From contig CM059198.1 of NCBI GenBank assembly GCA_030323885.1, positions 11,508,462 to 11,572,461 of the forward strand: a stretch of DNA of 64,000 nt, written 5' to 3'. Shown here piece after piece: positions 42,589 through 53,661 of the stretch (positions are counted from its first letter, which is position 1; each line of letters opens with the position of its first letter). This DNA is from Branchipolynoe longqiensis (taxonomy: Eukaryota; Annelida; Polychaeta; Phyllodocida; Polynoidae). Under the pieces are notes generated by a model. That model was not told where the DNA came from, made no database searches, and saw only the letters and a program-made list of their open reading frames with translations. The position numbers and the translations under genes are program-made.

Positions 42589-42622
42589 TATATATATATA
42601 TATATATAATCATATATATATA
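42589..42622. repeat. (TA)n at the gap edge
   Basis: TA-rich microsatellite; probably what broke the assembly. Confidence 0.9.
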
Positions 42623-42717
42623 GATGTCCTTTAGCAGATTTTCCGCAGATGGGCGGTTTCCCGACTTTTGGACAGATACTTGTCACTAGCTGGCCTGACA
42701 CTCGGCATTACTAGGAT

Positions 42718-44446
42718 TTAAAAATATTTTTTTTATTGAGGCTGTATTTATACTGTCCATAGCATATAAGCCTGGGTATTCAGGCTTGTTTTCAATGCTG
42801 GCCAGCTGTAGTGTTGGTGTTGTCTTATCACACAGTAGCTGCTGATAAGGTATTTGATTGCCTGTATTTCAGTAGCAGATAGATAGTTGGTTGGTCTGGT
42901 TAGTACTATAGTAGTCTATGTTAATTTTTTTGGATTTTCTTGGCATATATGTGCTTTATTTTTTCTACTCTTATTTCTAGACTAGCCTACTCCTATTTAC
43001 ATATCATAGGCTTGTACGCAGCTGTGAGGTGTGTTATCTGGGTGCTTTTGGTATGGTTACCTTCCATTGGGCGTCTCGCTGGTGGGCCGTGACATGTATC
43101 ACCTGCCCCTTTGCGGTGCAGCTTAGTTGGGGGTTCCTAGCCTTATTTTGCACAGATATTTTTTGTATGTTTTTAGGTCAGGAATTTGTCGTTCCTTTAC
43201 TGTTTGGGCATTCCACACCTTGGCAGCCATTTCTAGCGTGCTTCTCTCGTGAGCTTTTATTTGGCTTCTGGTCTGCTTTAGTAGTGGCGCATTATTTGCT
43301 CTAGTTGCCCTTTGTGGTTTTGTTAGGAGTTTATTGTCTTGACTATAGCTGTATGCTAATGTTTTCAGATGAATTATTCTCCTATTTTCTAGCAATTTTA
43401 CTTTGGTTCTTTTGTGTATGTCATAGGTGGGGTGCAGCTTGTCTACTCTGAGGCAGATTTTCAGGGCTCTGTTCTGTAGTGTTTGCAGTTTTTTTAGAAG
43501 TTCTTTCTTTGCACCCATGTAGTTTACATCTCCATAGTCAAAATAGGGTAGCACCATGCCCTTGAAGATTTTTATTGACATTTCTTGTGTCATGTAGTCT
43601 CTTAGCTTTGCAAATAGCCACAGTTTGTGGTTTACCTTTTGGACAATTTTGTTTATACATAGGTTGTAGTTTAGTTGGCTGTCCAACTCAAGGCCTAGGT
43701 ATTTGTAATGGTCTACATTTTCTAGTGTTTGGCTTCCTAGCTTACAGTGTAGTTTTCTTTCTGGCATTTGTTTATGCGAGAAGAGAACTGTTTTTGACTT
43801 GCTTGTGTTGATGGTTATTTTGTTGGACTCACACCACTCATCCAGTTTTAGTAGGAGCTTGTTTAGTTTAGTTATTACCTCCTCTTCTGTGGTGCCGTTT
43901 GCATATATGACTGTGTCATCTGCATATAGTTGGAGGCATTCGGTTTGTAACCATTTTTCAAGATCGTTTATGTAGATTATAAAGAGCAGTGGCCCTAGCA
44001 CTGACCCTTGGGGTACACCACATGTGACAGGTTGGTTGTCTGATAGTGTATTGTTTATTTTTGTTCTCTGTTGCCTGTCTTTCAGGTAGCATTTTATCCA
44101 GTCCATAGTGTTGGATTTTATGCCCATGGATTCTAGTTTTTCCAATAGTATGTTATGGTCTACTGTATCGAATGCTTTGCTGAAGTCAATGAAGGCTGCT
44201 CCAACTAATTGTTTTTGGTTCATTGACGCCAATATGTCATTTGTTAGGTTAGCTATTGTTTTAGATGTGGAGTGCAGTTTCCTGAAACCTCCTTGTCTTT
44301 CGTTTAGTATATTGTTTTTTTCCAGGTGTTTTTTTCCAGGTGTTCATTTATGTGTCTATGTAACACTTTTTCAATGAGCTTGCCTGGGGTTTGAAGAATC
44401 GATATTGGCCTGTAGTTTCCCATGTTTTGTTTGTCTCCACTTTTGT
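42718..44446 (-). mobile_element. CR1/Jockey-type LINE, 5'-truncated
   Basis: Minus orientation, with an A-rich 3' end at 42718-42740 (read as T-rich), a 3' UTR to about 43122, and ORF2 from there to 44446. Flanked by GGAT inside a SINE. A second copy of its UTR is at 22023-22490. Confidence 0.85.
43123..44446 (-). pseudogene. LINE reverse transcriptase (ORF2 3' half), one frameshift
   Basis: From the 5' end: PIHKSGDKQNMGNYRPISIL (first RT block) in one frame to about 44310. A 13-bp tandem duplication of CCAGGTG plus a T run (44316-44343) then shifts the frame. The 369-codon frame at 44232-43123 carries AAFIDFSKAFDTVDHN, CGVPQGSVLGPLLFIIYIND, the catalytic LYADDTVIYANG, HYKYLGLELDSQLNYN and the C-terminal YFDYGDVNYMGAKKE region. 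The domain order is that of CR1/Jockey-like LINE RT, which copies the element RNA at a nicked target. The endonuclease part is lost by 5' truncation. No RNase H follows, unlike families A and B here. Confidence 0.85.
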
Positions 44447-44518
44447 GGATAGGGCAAGGAGCAGTGGAATACGCAAGCCACGATTGAAATTTCCCCTGCT
44501 TAATCAACTAATGTACAA

Positions 44519-44879
44519 ACAAAACCCACAAATTGACCGACGGACTTGGTGTCAGTCGATTGCTCATGGCTTAGCAATTGGCAAGTCGCCCCCACATGTC
44601 TAGCCGCAGTGGTTAGTAGTGCGAGTGCAAGTGCAGGGTGGTGCAGGCATACCGCTGACACAGTAAGTTGCGCATGCACATTTTATCGTTCTGTCTCACG
44701 CACTGCCACGCCTGCCACCCTGCATTGCAGTGTGTCGACTCATGCCGGGACCTTGGCAACTGGCAAACAGATAGGAACAGACAAAAATAGAAGCATAATT
44801 GGGGGCCTATGGAATATATTAACTTTTGCTTTACTCAGATGTTTATTATTTGTGAAGTAGGATGTGGAAACAAGAGAAT
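44519..44879. other. Unassigned stretch
   Basis: No gene or known repeat recognised. Confidence 0.4.
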
Positions 44880-45470
44880 GCACTTGGCATTATAGATGAG
44901 ATCACCGTTCCGACTGCGCATCATGCGCTGAAAACGGCATTGGCAGCAAAGCAAAGGCATACGGCCATTGAGTTTGCCGATACGCATAGGGCAAAATTTC
45001 GATTTTATTCCAAATTAATAAAAATACATAACAATTTGGCACAAACATGGATGGATGGATGCAATATAATAGTATAATGAATATGTTTAAGACACAACTC
45101 TCCATAATTAAGCATTTTGAGCTAAGAAACATACAATTTCAGTCACTTTGATTAGACATAAGTCATTCTTGTTCTAAATATTAAAATGTTAGATGTGTCA
45201 ACAAAAACTTGTTTCAAAGAAATATATAACCAATATCTGATTAACCCTACCTATTTCCGAGCCCAACAACTGTTATTAACCATAGGATATAAATAAAAAC
45301 ATGAATAAAATGAGTAAAACTGACTCTAGCAATGGCTCTAACACCAGTCTGAGCACCCAGATTTGTCTCAATCTAAATGCAGATGGTATAAGTAATATGT
45401 TCTGATTAGATTGATCTTAATGCAATGGTAGCTAAAATATTAATATCTTAATTTATTATGAATGCATGCA
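44880..45470. mobile_element. Inverted relative of the 30.4-31.0 kb TIR element
   Basis: GATCACCGTTCCGACTGCGC, GCTGAAAACGGCATTGGC, GGCATACGGCCATTGAGTTT and TGCCGATACGC are complementary to 30870-30950. Similarity in the AT-rich remainder is patchy (TCTGAGCACCCAGAT vs ATCTAGGCACTCAGA). Confidence 0.5.
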
Positions 45471-45939
45471 GTAGATAGCTACACAGCAACTGAAAGTGAC
45501 AAAACAAAGGGAACCACGAAACTATTACTGTTCAGCAGTGAAAACAAGCCTTAACCATAATGGGCAGCACAACCACACCATCACACACACAAATACATGG
45601 TGCAGTAGCCTTTCAGATACAGTGATATCCCACACAAAATCAGTAGTGGTTACGCAATTAGGTCAACGATTCACCTCCAGTAGGGGAAACGACGGCAACG
45701 TTTCAACCCAAACAAAACCTGCTTTGGTAGGTGCTCACTGTAAATGCCCGGCGAAGGCTCTGGTCCCAGGCAGCAGTGGTCAGCTGCATTGGTGTAGTTG
45801 TGTTGAACTGGAAGAGAATGCCATATACCAAAATAGCGGCCTTTGGAACCTCTCCATTCAACTTTTAAAGTCTATTATATTAATCTACACAATCTCATGA
45901 ATCCTACACTCCAAAAGTTGATTCATATGGGTTTTACCT
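45471..45939. other. Unassigned stretch
   Basis: Nothing recognised. Confidence 0.35.
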
Positions 45940-46195
45940 CCAGGCAACATCAAAGGGTACCCACGACGTGTGACAGTGCACTCTCATGTGGACTTTATAG
46001 TCCTGCCCCACTGGAAGACTGTGCCACCCGCACTATGACCAGATATCTCACCCAGTCACATTATCCCGTTACTAAGCTAACCAGTCCTTGCCGTATCCTT
46101 GTAATACTGAACACCAGCCTTGGTAGCAACAACTTCCAATGTGTGCCATTGGTGTGACTTGGCCGGGTTCGAACCCATGACCTCCAGCACGGGAA
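45940..46195 (-). mobile_element. SINE-1 copy (tail i)
   Basis: GTGTGACAGTGCACTCTCAT, CACCCAGTCACATTATCCCG, GGCCGGGTTCGAACCCATGA. Confidence 0.85.
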
Positions 46196-46502
46196 GAATA
46201 TAGCTGGTTAATTTGGAGACTATTTGAGCTGTACATTTGAATCGCGTGCTATTTTCATTCAGTCGAGCAACAAAGTGACAGGTGTAAATGATGCCCTCTG
46301 GTGCCACGCACCTCATCACGTGACATGCTGCATGCCTATTGATCAGAGCAAGGCGATAGGAGTAGCATCAACTGCATTTTATCTTTTCGATGACTTCAAC
46401 ATGTTGCAATGCCTGTGATGTACATGTATCTGCTTAACTAGCTAGGCTCGGGCAGGCGCATTATATATGTATAAATATGTATATATGTGGACATGTATAT
46501 AA

Positions 46503-46785
46503 TGTCATCATCATCATCAATCCATTAACCACAAGAATCAATGGGCCACCAGAGGTGACTTTGCAACCAGTGTTCTCCATCTTTTCCTGTTCTCTGCTGC
46601 CTTCTGTGAGTTGCTGAATTCCAGGCCTGTCCGTTTCCTGATGTTGTCTTCCCGCCTCTTCCTTTGTCCATCTTCTTTTATTTCCCCTTTCACTGTGCCT
46701 TGCAGGATGGTTTTGGCCAGACTTGCTGAATGGGAAGTGAAGGATTGCCATACCACTGCAGTTTGTGTCTCTTTATGATGTGTAC
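46503..46785 (-). pseudogene. LINE 3' end (RTE-like), C-terminal codons and GATGAT tail
   Basis: On the minus strand a frame reads SASLAKTILQGTVKGEIKED, then GLEFSNSQKAAENRKRWRTL and VAKSPLVAH with a stop, followed by a (GATGAT) tail ending near 46503. This C-terminus type is common in RTE-like and related LINEs of aquatic animals. 5'-truncated, with the upstream part in another frame (RHKLQWYGNPS). Confidence 0.75.
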
Positions 46786-46859
46786 ATCTCCATCACCTCC
46801 TAACAAGACGCTATAGGCTTCCTGGTGGACTCACTCTATCTATGCTTAACTGTATGCAC

Positions 46860-46880
46860 GTATATATATATATATATATA
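46860..46880. repeat. (TA)n microsatellite
   Basis: Short TA run next to CATAAACATG. Confidence 0.9.
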
Positions 46881-46924
46881 CATAAACATGGTAGGTTCAA
46901 CAACCTTACATAATCTAGCATGGT

Positions 46925-47025
46925 GCGATCCTGGTCATGGAAACCAGTGTCATGGGGGTGATGCAAATGGGAAATATTGTGCCTAGAGCAGGTTTCAAAC
47001 CTACACTTTTTGCCATTTGTTTACC
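46925..47025 (-). mobile_element. SINE-2 fragment
   Basis: TGATGCAAATGGGAAATATT, GAGCAGGTTTCAAACCTACA. Confidence 0.7.
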
Positions 47026-47064
47026 CAACCTGAGCACAGCGGCATAGCACGGAGCACCAAGCTG

Positions 47065-47395
47065 CAATAAAACATCAACTTTTCAAAACCAAAGCAATTA
47101 TCTAGAATTGATTGTACATATCTAACTTAGATGTTGGTGCCCTTATTAAGCATTTCTTGCTGCATAGAAAGGAATGCTGAGTCAATTTAAAAGAGCATGC
47201 TACTACTGCAGCCTATGGTGTCAAAGTTGTGATGTGGTTGCCAAATTAATTTAGCATCCTTGCACCTCAGATATCTGTAAATATAGCTATTTGAAATACA
47301 AAATTACTTCAAACTAAAATAAGGTAGATTATAACAATCAAAAAAATTATCTAAAAAATGTCACAGAAATTCAAAGCCATCGCAGTATGCAACCT
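47065..47395 (-). mobile_element. TTAAAG-type TIR element
   Basis: Reverse of the 47950-48303 copy: AAGCTGCAATAAAACATCA at the left, ACAGAAATTCAAAGCCATCG and CAGTATGCAACCTTTATAA at the right. Confidence 0.75.
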
Positions 47396-47559
47396 TTATA
47401 AATGCACCAGTATCTAAGTTAGAGATATAGGATCACATCTAGGTATGTGTGTTGGGTTTGGAAAATAGGAAGGTTTCATTGGACTAGGCACCATTAAGGG
47501 TAAATGCGGTTTGACCACAGCTTAAGACACACATATCTTCAATCAGTTAATTGCCAGTC
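47396..47559. other. Partial TIR-element text
   Basis: AAATGCACCAGTATCTAAGT and GGATCACATCTAGGTATGTG repeat one end of the neighbouring element family, suggesting overlapping copies. Confidence 0.4.
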
Positions 47560-47830
47560 ATGGTCGAATGGGTATGGCGTCTGCTTCCCGTGCGGGACGT
47601 CGTGGTTTAGATACTGGTCTACTCAACACATAGACTACAACACAGAAGATAGTCGTTATCTTAAATGAAACTCTGCATTATTCGGATATGGCAATGCTTT
47701 ATATCCCCAAGTCAGGAAAATATGACTGAATAGAATACTGCATTGTTGCATCCGAGAGGAGCAGCACTAAAAAGCCACCATTGGTGCACACATTCTCACT
47801 GTCGTAACTCTGTATACCTGTCCCAACCTG
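47560..47830 (+). mobile_element. SINE-1 copy, diverged
   Basis: Head CATGGTCGAATGGGTATGGC, B box reduced to GGTTTAGATAC, body CCAAGTCAGGAAAATATGAC, 3' domain CACTGTCGTAACTCTGTATA. Confidence 0.65.
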
Positions 47831-47949
47831 TGCGCGCCCCTCAATGAATTGTCCATGTTATTCATAATGTGGGTAATTCACAGCGCAGGAAAAGTCGCAA
47901 TGACCATGACTGCCGATGCCTACGCCATTTACTGGAACCCATTTTCAAC

Positions 47950-48303
47950 CTTAAAGTTGCAGTCCGATGGTTTTGAATTTCTGTATTTTTTCTGAGATAA
48001 ATATATTAGATCGATCACTAGTATCTACTTTACAATAGTTCAAAGTTACTTTTATTTTAAATGGTAAACCTTTGAGATATTTTAAGTGCAAACATGGAAA
48101 ATTAGTTTTGGCAAGCTTGCCAAAACTTTGACACCATAGACTTCTGCAGTAACAGGTTTTGTTAAATTGACTCAGTATTGCCTTCTACACAGAAACAAAT
48201 GCTTAATAAGTGCATCAGTATCTAAGTCAGATATGTAAAATCAAATCTAGATAATTGGTTTGGTTTTGAAAATTTGATATTTCATCGGCCTATGCAGCTT
48301 TAA
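47950..48303 (+). mobile_element. TTAAAG-type TIR element, best copy
   Basis: CTTAAAGTTGCAGTCCGATG at the left is mirrored by CATCGGCCTATGCAGCTTTA at the right. Internal AT-rich noncoding text with GGCAAGCTTGCC. Seven or more relatives occur in the window. Confidence 0.8.
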
Positions 48304-48949
48304 CCACCAACACGGGCACTGCCACACCATCTAGCAGATACTCCCACACCTCAGCCTGACACGGTGAGCGCCTTTTCCACTATCATCCTGGATCTGAACC
48401 GGCATTGTCACAGTCAATCTTGTACAGAAATCTATCCACCCACCCCATAAACAAACTAATCTCACCATAGTTGAATGCCAGATAGAGCATTAACCCACAA
48501 TGACCGCATATCATATGCACATGGGTCGGGAAGGATCAACCCCTCAGACAATGATGCACTGCTATTGTAAGCAGGCCTGGGCAGGGTGTGCATAACCCAC
48601 AAATAAATAAAGCGATGTAGACCACTTCTTTTTTCCGCATTGAGAATTACTTCTGGAGTCTTCCCTGATTAGTTTTTTTCCACCGCCACCAAGTGGTGGG
48701 GTCACCGTGGGAGCCGACTATTCGTTAGTGACACCCGCCCACCCCGGGCACGCGCTGGTTGACCCGAATATTACTATGTAAATATATATGGTATTGACCT
48801 GCACAGCAGGCCGAGTGCCATGTTGGCTGATGATGCCAACACCTGGATTGTGTGCATATATTTCCTGTCGTATGGATTGCTGATTCCAGCTAAAATAACT
48901 ACTAAATAACCTAACTTTCTGGATGTTTTGGTTTGCTGTTGTTTTCTGT
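48304..48949. other. Unassigned stretch
   Basis: No gene or known repeat seen. Confidence 0.4.
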
Positions 48950-49225
48950 CCTAGCAGCATCTAAGGTCATAACAGGACGGGTACCGACTTGAGACAGTGG
49001 GTAATCATCCCGCCAGTACCATGACCTCATATCCCACTCAGTCACATTAGTCCTTGCCCTATCCTAGTAATGCCGAGTGCCAGGCTAGGAAGCGACAAGT
49101 ATACATTTTTAAGTCATTGGTTTGACTCGACCAGGGTTCGAACCCACGATCTCATGGGTTCGGAGCCCCCGATCTTCCAAAACAAGGGGCGGACACTCAA
49201 CTTATTCGGCCACCCCGTCTGGTCC
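48950..49225 (-). mobile_element. SINE-1 copy (tail i)
   Basis: AACAGGACGGGTACCGACTT, TATCCTAGTAATGCCGAGTG, GACCAGGGTTCGAACCCACG, ending in CGGCCACCCCGTCTGGTCC. Confidence 0.85.
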
Positions 49226-49320
49226 CTAACTTTCTGGATGATTCAGGGAGAAATTTATTGCATTGTGACATGTTCATCGATTTCACTTGGCTTGTAAATA
49301 GATTAAACATTTTTGTTTCA

Positions 49321-49349
49321 CTCCCCCCCTCCCCCCCCCCCCCCCCCCC
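49321..49349. repeat. Poly-C run
   Basis: C homopolymer broken by single T bases. Confidence 0.95.
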
Positions 49350-49404
49350 GAAGTAAACTTACATAGTCGGATTGTATTGATTTGGTGCCATATCTATATG
49401 GAAC

Positions 49405-50310
49405 TCACACGTCTAACTACACACAGGTGCGGGGTGACTCGCATATTGTTTACTAATAACCATCTAACTACACACAGCGCGGTGTGACTCACATATTGTT
49501 TACTAATAACCATCTAACTACACACAGCGCGGTGCGACTCACATATTGTTTACTAATAACCATCTGACTACATACAGTGCGGGGTGACTCGCATATTGTT
49601 TACTAATAACCATCTAACTACATACAGTGCGGGGTGACTCGCATATTGTTTACTAATAACCATCTAACTACACACAGCGTGGTGCGACTCACATATTGTT
49701 TACTAATAACCATCTAACTACACACAGTGCGGGGTGACTCACATATTGTTTACTAATAACCATCTAACTACACACAGCGCGGTGCGACTCACATATTGTT
49801 TACTAATAACCATCTAACTACACACATCGCGGTGTGACTCACATATTGTTTACTAATAACCATCTAACTACATACAGTGCGGGGTGACTCGCATATTGTT
49901 TACTAATAACCATCTAACTACATACAGTGCGGGGTGACTCGCATATTGTTTACTAATAACCATCTAACTACACACAGCGCGGTGCGACTCACATATTGTT
50001 TACTAATAACCATCTAACTACACACAGTGCGGTGTGACTCACATATTGTTTACTAATAACCATCTAACTACACACAGTGAGGTGTGATTCGCATATTATT
50101 TACTAATAACCATCTAACTACATAGAGCGTGGTGTGACTCGCATATTGTTTACTGATAACCATCTAACTACACACAGCGCAGTGTGACTCGCATATTGTT
50201 TACTAATAACCATCTAACTACACACAGCGCGGTGTGACTCGCATATTGTTTACTAATAACCATCTAACTACATACAGCGCGGTGTGACCCACATATTGTT
50301 TACTAATAAC
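49405..50310. repeat. 50-bp satellite
   Basis: About 18 units of CATCTAACTACACACAGCGC, GGTGTGACTC, RCATATTGTTTACTAATAAC. Alternating variants (CACACAGCGC/CATACAGTGC) hint at a higher-order pattern. Confidence 0.95.
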
Positions 50311-50699
50311 TATTACTATATAAATGCACATGGATATTTACATATTTATATAATACACAATATTCACATGCATGCACTGTGGCAACGGTCCCACAACCAT
50401 AGTGTTCATCGTCGCCGTCAGATGTCACATGTGTTGTGGATATTGTATATTACTAGTGACTGACTAGTTTGGTACCCACCTACAATTTTTCAAAAGGGTC
50501 CAAACATGAAAATGTTATTTTTATTGGAAGCTCCAATGATCCAAAAGCAATATACTTTTGGAATTTTCAAAATATCCCAAAATTTGACTGACATACATGC
50601 ATTTGAAAGGTAGTAATTTCCATAGCTTTTGTATGTGCTGTGGCAATGATCACACAACCGTAGTGTTCGGCAGCCCCGTCAGATGTCGCATGTATTGTG
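50311..50699. other. Unassigned stretch with an internal echo
   Basis: GCAACGGTCCCACAACCATA and CGTCAGATGTCACATGTGTT (50380-50440) recur as GCAATGATCACACAACCGTA and CGTCAGATGTCGCATGTATT (50642-50700), a diverged repeat pair about 260 bp apart. Confidence 0.5.
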
Positions 50700-50770
50700 G
50701 ATATTGTCTATTATCCCGACTTGATATGACCCTAGATGTTGCCAGGACGGAAAACTCCAACAACCAACCA
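50700..50770 (+). mobile_element. SINE-1 tail fragment
   Basis: CTTGATATGACCCTAGATGT, TGCCAGGACGGAAAACTCC. Confidence 0.7.
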
Positions 50771-50885
50771 TTATATAATTAGATGTGCGAGTTGGGTATT
50801 ATAGCATTGCTCTCCTCGTCTCCTCATATCGTGGTGTCACAGTTCTTACCAGACTGCAGCTCGCTGTTACGTACTGTGCATTGAT

Positions 50886-51062
50886 GGCCGAATGAGTTGC
50901 GCATCCGGCTCTCATATTGGTAGGTCGTGACTGGGTTCGAACCCTTGCTCAGTCAAACCAATGACTTAACAAATTATACTTATCGCTATCTAGCCTGACG
51001 TTAGAAAGAGGAAAGCCAATTGTCCGCTTTTGAAATGTTCACTGCTAAATCAATTAATTACA
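50886..51062 (+). mobile_element. SINE-1 head with tail ii
   Basis: GATGGCCGAATGAGTTGCGC, GGGTTCGAACCCTTGCTCAG, then AAGCCAATTGTCCGCTTTTG and CTGCTAAATCAATTAATTA. It shows the same head as tail-i copies with a different 3' module. Confidence 0.85.
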
Positions 51063-51435
51063 AAAAAAGACAAATTCACCGCTAACACTGCGAGTAGTTA
51101 AATATCCGGCGTGTACATGCGGAGTATCGAACGATGCAGCAGACAGCCAATATTTACAAGTCTCCCGCCTCCAGCGTCGAGGGTTGTCTGGGCATAGACT
51201 AAGCCGTAGACGCAACGTAAAATGACCTAATAGGGTTACTATGATGGTGCCGCCTATCGGAAGCTATCCACACTAAGTGATTTAGTAGTGCTGCAGCGCG
51301 CCGCATGCTGGCAGCACCACGGTGCAGGTGATTGCAAGTCTAGTGGTGTGCGTGCTCACCTCCCAGGCCTCGCCTGGTTCCCTGGCTTTTGTTTTCACAG
51401 ATGTCTCCACTGTGGGACGCTCACATAGGGCAGAT
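51063..51435. other. Unassigned stretch
   Basis: No gene or repeat recognised. Confidence 0.4.
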
Positions 51436-52665
51436 GTGACCAGGATGTTGTACATGCGCTGCATGGTGTTGTGACCAGAATGTTGTACATGCGCTATACA
51501 TTGTTGCAACCAGGATATTGTACATGTGATGTATGGTGTTGTGACCAGAATGTTGTACATGAGCTGTATGGTGTTGCAACCAGGATGTTGTACATGCACC
51601 ATATGGTGTTGTGACCAGGATGCTGTACATGGCTGTATGGTGTTATGACCAGGATGTTGTACATGTGCTGCATGGTGTTGTGACCAGAATGTGGTACATG
51701 TGCTGTACATTGTTGTGACCAGAATGTTGTACATGTGCTGTATGGTGTTGCAAACCAGGATGTTGTACATGTGCTGTATGGTGTTGTGACCAGAATGGTG
51801 TACATGCGCTGTATGGTGTTGCGACTAGGATGTTGTAACTGCACTGTACAGTGTTGTGACCAGAATGTTGTACATGTGCTGTATGGTGTTGTGACCAGGA
51901 TGCTGCACATGTGCTGTATGGTGTTGTGACCAGAACATTGTTCATGCACTGTATGGTGTTGTTACCAGAATGTTGTACATGTGCTGCATGGTGTTGTGAC
52001 CAGAATGTTGTACATGTGCTGTATGGTGTTGTGACCATGATGCTGTACATGCACTGTATGGTTTTGTGACCAGGATGTTGTACATGCGCTGTACGGTGTT
52101 CTGACCAGGATGTTGTACATGCGCTGTACGGTGTTCTAACCAGGATGTTGTACATGCACTGTATAGTGTTGTGGCCAGAATGTTGTACATGCGCTGTATG
52201 GTGTTGCAACCAGGATGTTGTACATGCACTGTATGGTTTTGTGACCAGGATGTTGTACATGCGCTGTATGGTGTTCTGACCAGGATGTTGTACATGTGCT
52301 GTATGGTGCTGTGACCAGAATGTTGTACATGTGCTGTATGGTGTTGTGACCAGAATGTTGTACATGCACTGTATGGTTTTGTGAGCTGGATGTTGTACAT
52401 GCACTGTATGGTGTTGTGACCAGAATGTTATACATTCACTGTATGGTGTTGTGACCAGAATGTTGTACATGTGCTGTACAGTGTTGTGACCAGGATGTTG
52501 TACATGCACTGTACGGTGTTGTGACCAGCATGTTGTACCTGCGCTGTACGGTGTTGTGACCTGGATGTTGTACATGTGCTGTACGGTGTTGTGACCAGGA
52601 TGTTGTACATGTGCTGTATGGCATTGTGACCAGGACGTTGTACATGTGCTGTATGGTTTTGAACT
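51436..52665. repeat. 35-bp minisatellite
   Basis: About 35 units of GTGTTGTGACCAGGATGTTG TACATGTGCTGTATG. Since three units equal 35 codons, long His/Thr/Ser-rich minus-strand frames result (up to 344 codons); I regard them as by-products. Confidence 0.95.
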
Positions 52666-52758
52666 AGTTACTCCCACATCCTAGCCTCAAGGACAGGGCT
52701 GCTAGACAACATTTCCTGAAGGGTGGGTTCTGGGCATAACAGTATGACAACAATCTAA

Positions 52759-53497
52759 TACCCCTGTCACACTACGACGTAACGAGCCAACGTGAGCGTA
52801 ACGTGACGATTTTTCGTCATTACGTTGCCCTACGTTGGGTTACGTTATGATGACGTCATAATGACGTTAGAGTGACGTCGAGCTACATCATGTTACGTCG
52901 TGTTACGTCGGCGCGCATCAAGGTTTTGAACCTGTTCAAAACTTTCGACGTATCTCGACGTGAAGCCGTTACGTCGGGATGACGTGACAATGACGTTAGG
53001 TAGACGTTCCGCGATCGTTATAGCAGCGTAAATGACGTTAGAGTCACGTTATGTCACGTCAGACCGACGGCCCGGGTGGGAGCAACGTGTGTGCAGCATT
53101 TTGCACGTTACGGTCACGTTACGGCACGTTACGGTCACGTTACGGTCACGTTACGGTCACGGTTACGGTCACGTTACGGTCACGTTACGGTCACGTTACG
53201 GTCACGTTACGGTCACGTTACGGTGGCGTTACGGTGGCGTTACGGTCACGTTACGTCCACGTCGCACCCGTTACGGCGACGTTACGCTCACGTTACACTA
53301 ACGCCCGGTCACGTCGCCAATTACCCCTCCCCCCTAACGTTGTCACGTTACAGCTAAGGTCACGACGTACACCAACTTTACTTTCACGTTACGCTCACGT
53401 CCACAATTTGCATATTACGCCCATAACGTCGACGTAATATAATTATTTTCACGTTCTGCCTACGCTGACGTAGTCACGTCGTAGTGTGACAGGGGCA
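52759..53497. mobile_element. 739-bp MITE with TAA target duplication, filled with ACGT motifs
   Basis: TAA flanks it (52756-52758, 53498-53500). The 22-bp ends TACCCCTGTCACACTACGAC GT and the complement of ACGTCGTAGTGTGACAGGGG CA match with one difference. Inside, ACGT-centred words (GTTACGTCG, AACGTGA, TGACGT) recur throughout, and an 11-bp GTTACGGTCAC tandem array occupies about 53105-53220. No transposase. A 3-bp TWA duplication with short TIRs fits a PIF/Harbinger-type element. Confidence 0.85.
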
Positions 53498-53500
53498 TAA

Positions 53501-53661
53501 GACAAGTATTCGCAAGAACGACCTTAAAGTCTGAATGTATATCGCGAACAACCGGCATATGACCTTGTCACCGGTGGCGGTGGTGGCGGATTCAGTTCGC
53601 CCCACTCTGTTGTGATGTTGTGCGCCCCCGGGGGCGCTGGAGGCATGGGCGCCGCGCCCCT
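53501..53661. other. Spacer, end of the minus-strand DIRS-like relic
   Basis: GC-rich text with GGTGGCGGTGGTGGCGG. Possibly the decayed C-terminal coding end of the adjacent minus-strand ORF. Confidence 0.3.

Larger units (their letters stand above)
42673..44518 (+). mobile_element. SINE-1 with tail ii, split by a LINE
   Basis: Left part 42673-42717 (CTGACACTCGGCATTACTAG GAT), right part 44447-44518 (GGATAGGGCAAGGAGCAGTG, GATTGAAATTTCCCCTGCTT). GGAT at 42714-42717 and 44447-44450 is the target duplication of the LINE between them. Confidence 0.75.

Noticed and set aside
41985..42701. ORFs of about 180-230 codons across the gap
   Set aside because: They consist of N-derived X residues.
49405..50310. 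CRISPR-like array (regular 50-bp repeats)
   Set aside because: No unique spacers between repeats; it is a plain tandem satellite in a eukaryotic genome.
51643..52677. 344-codon His/Thr/Ser-rich ORF
   Set aside because: Follows from three 35-bp units making 35 codons; all three minus frames give similar long ORFs.
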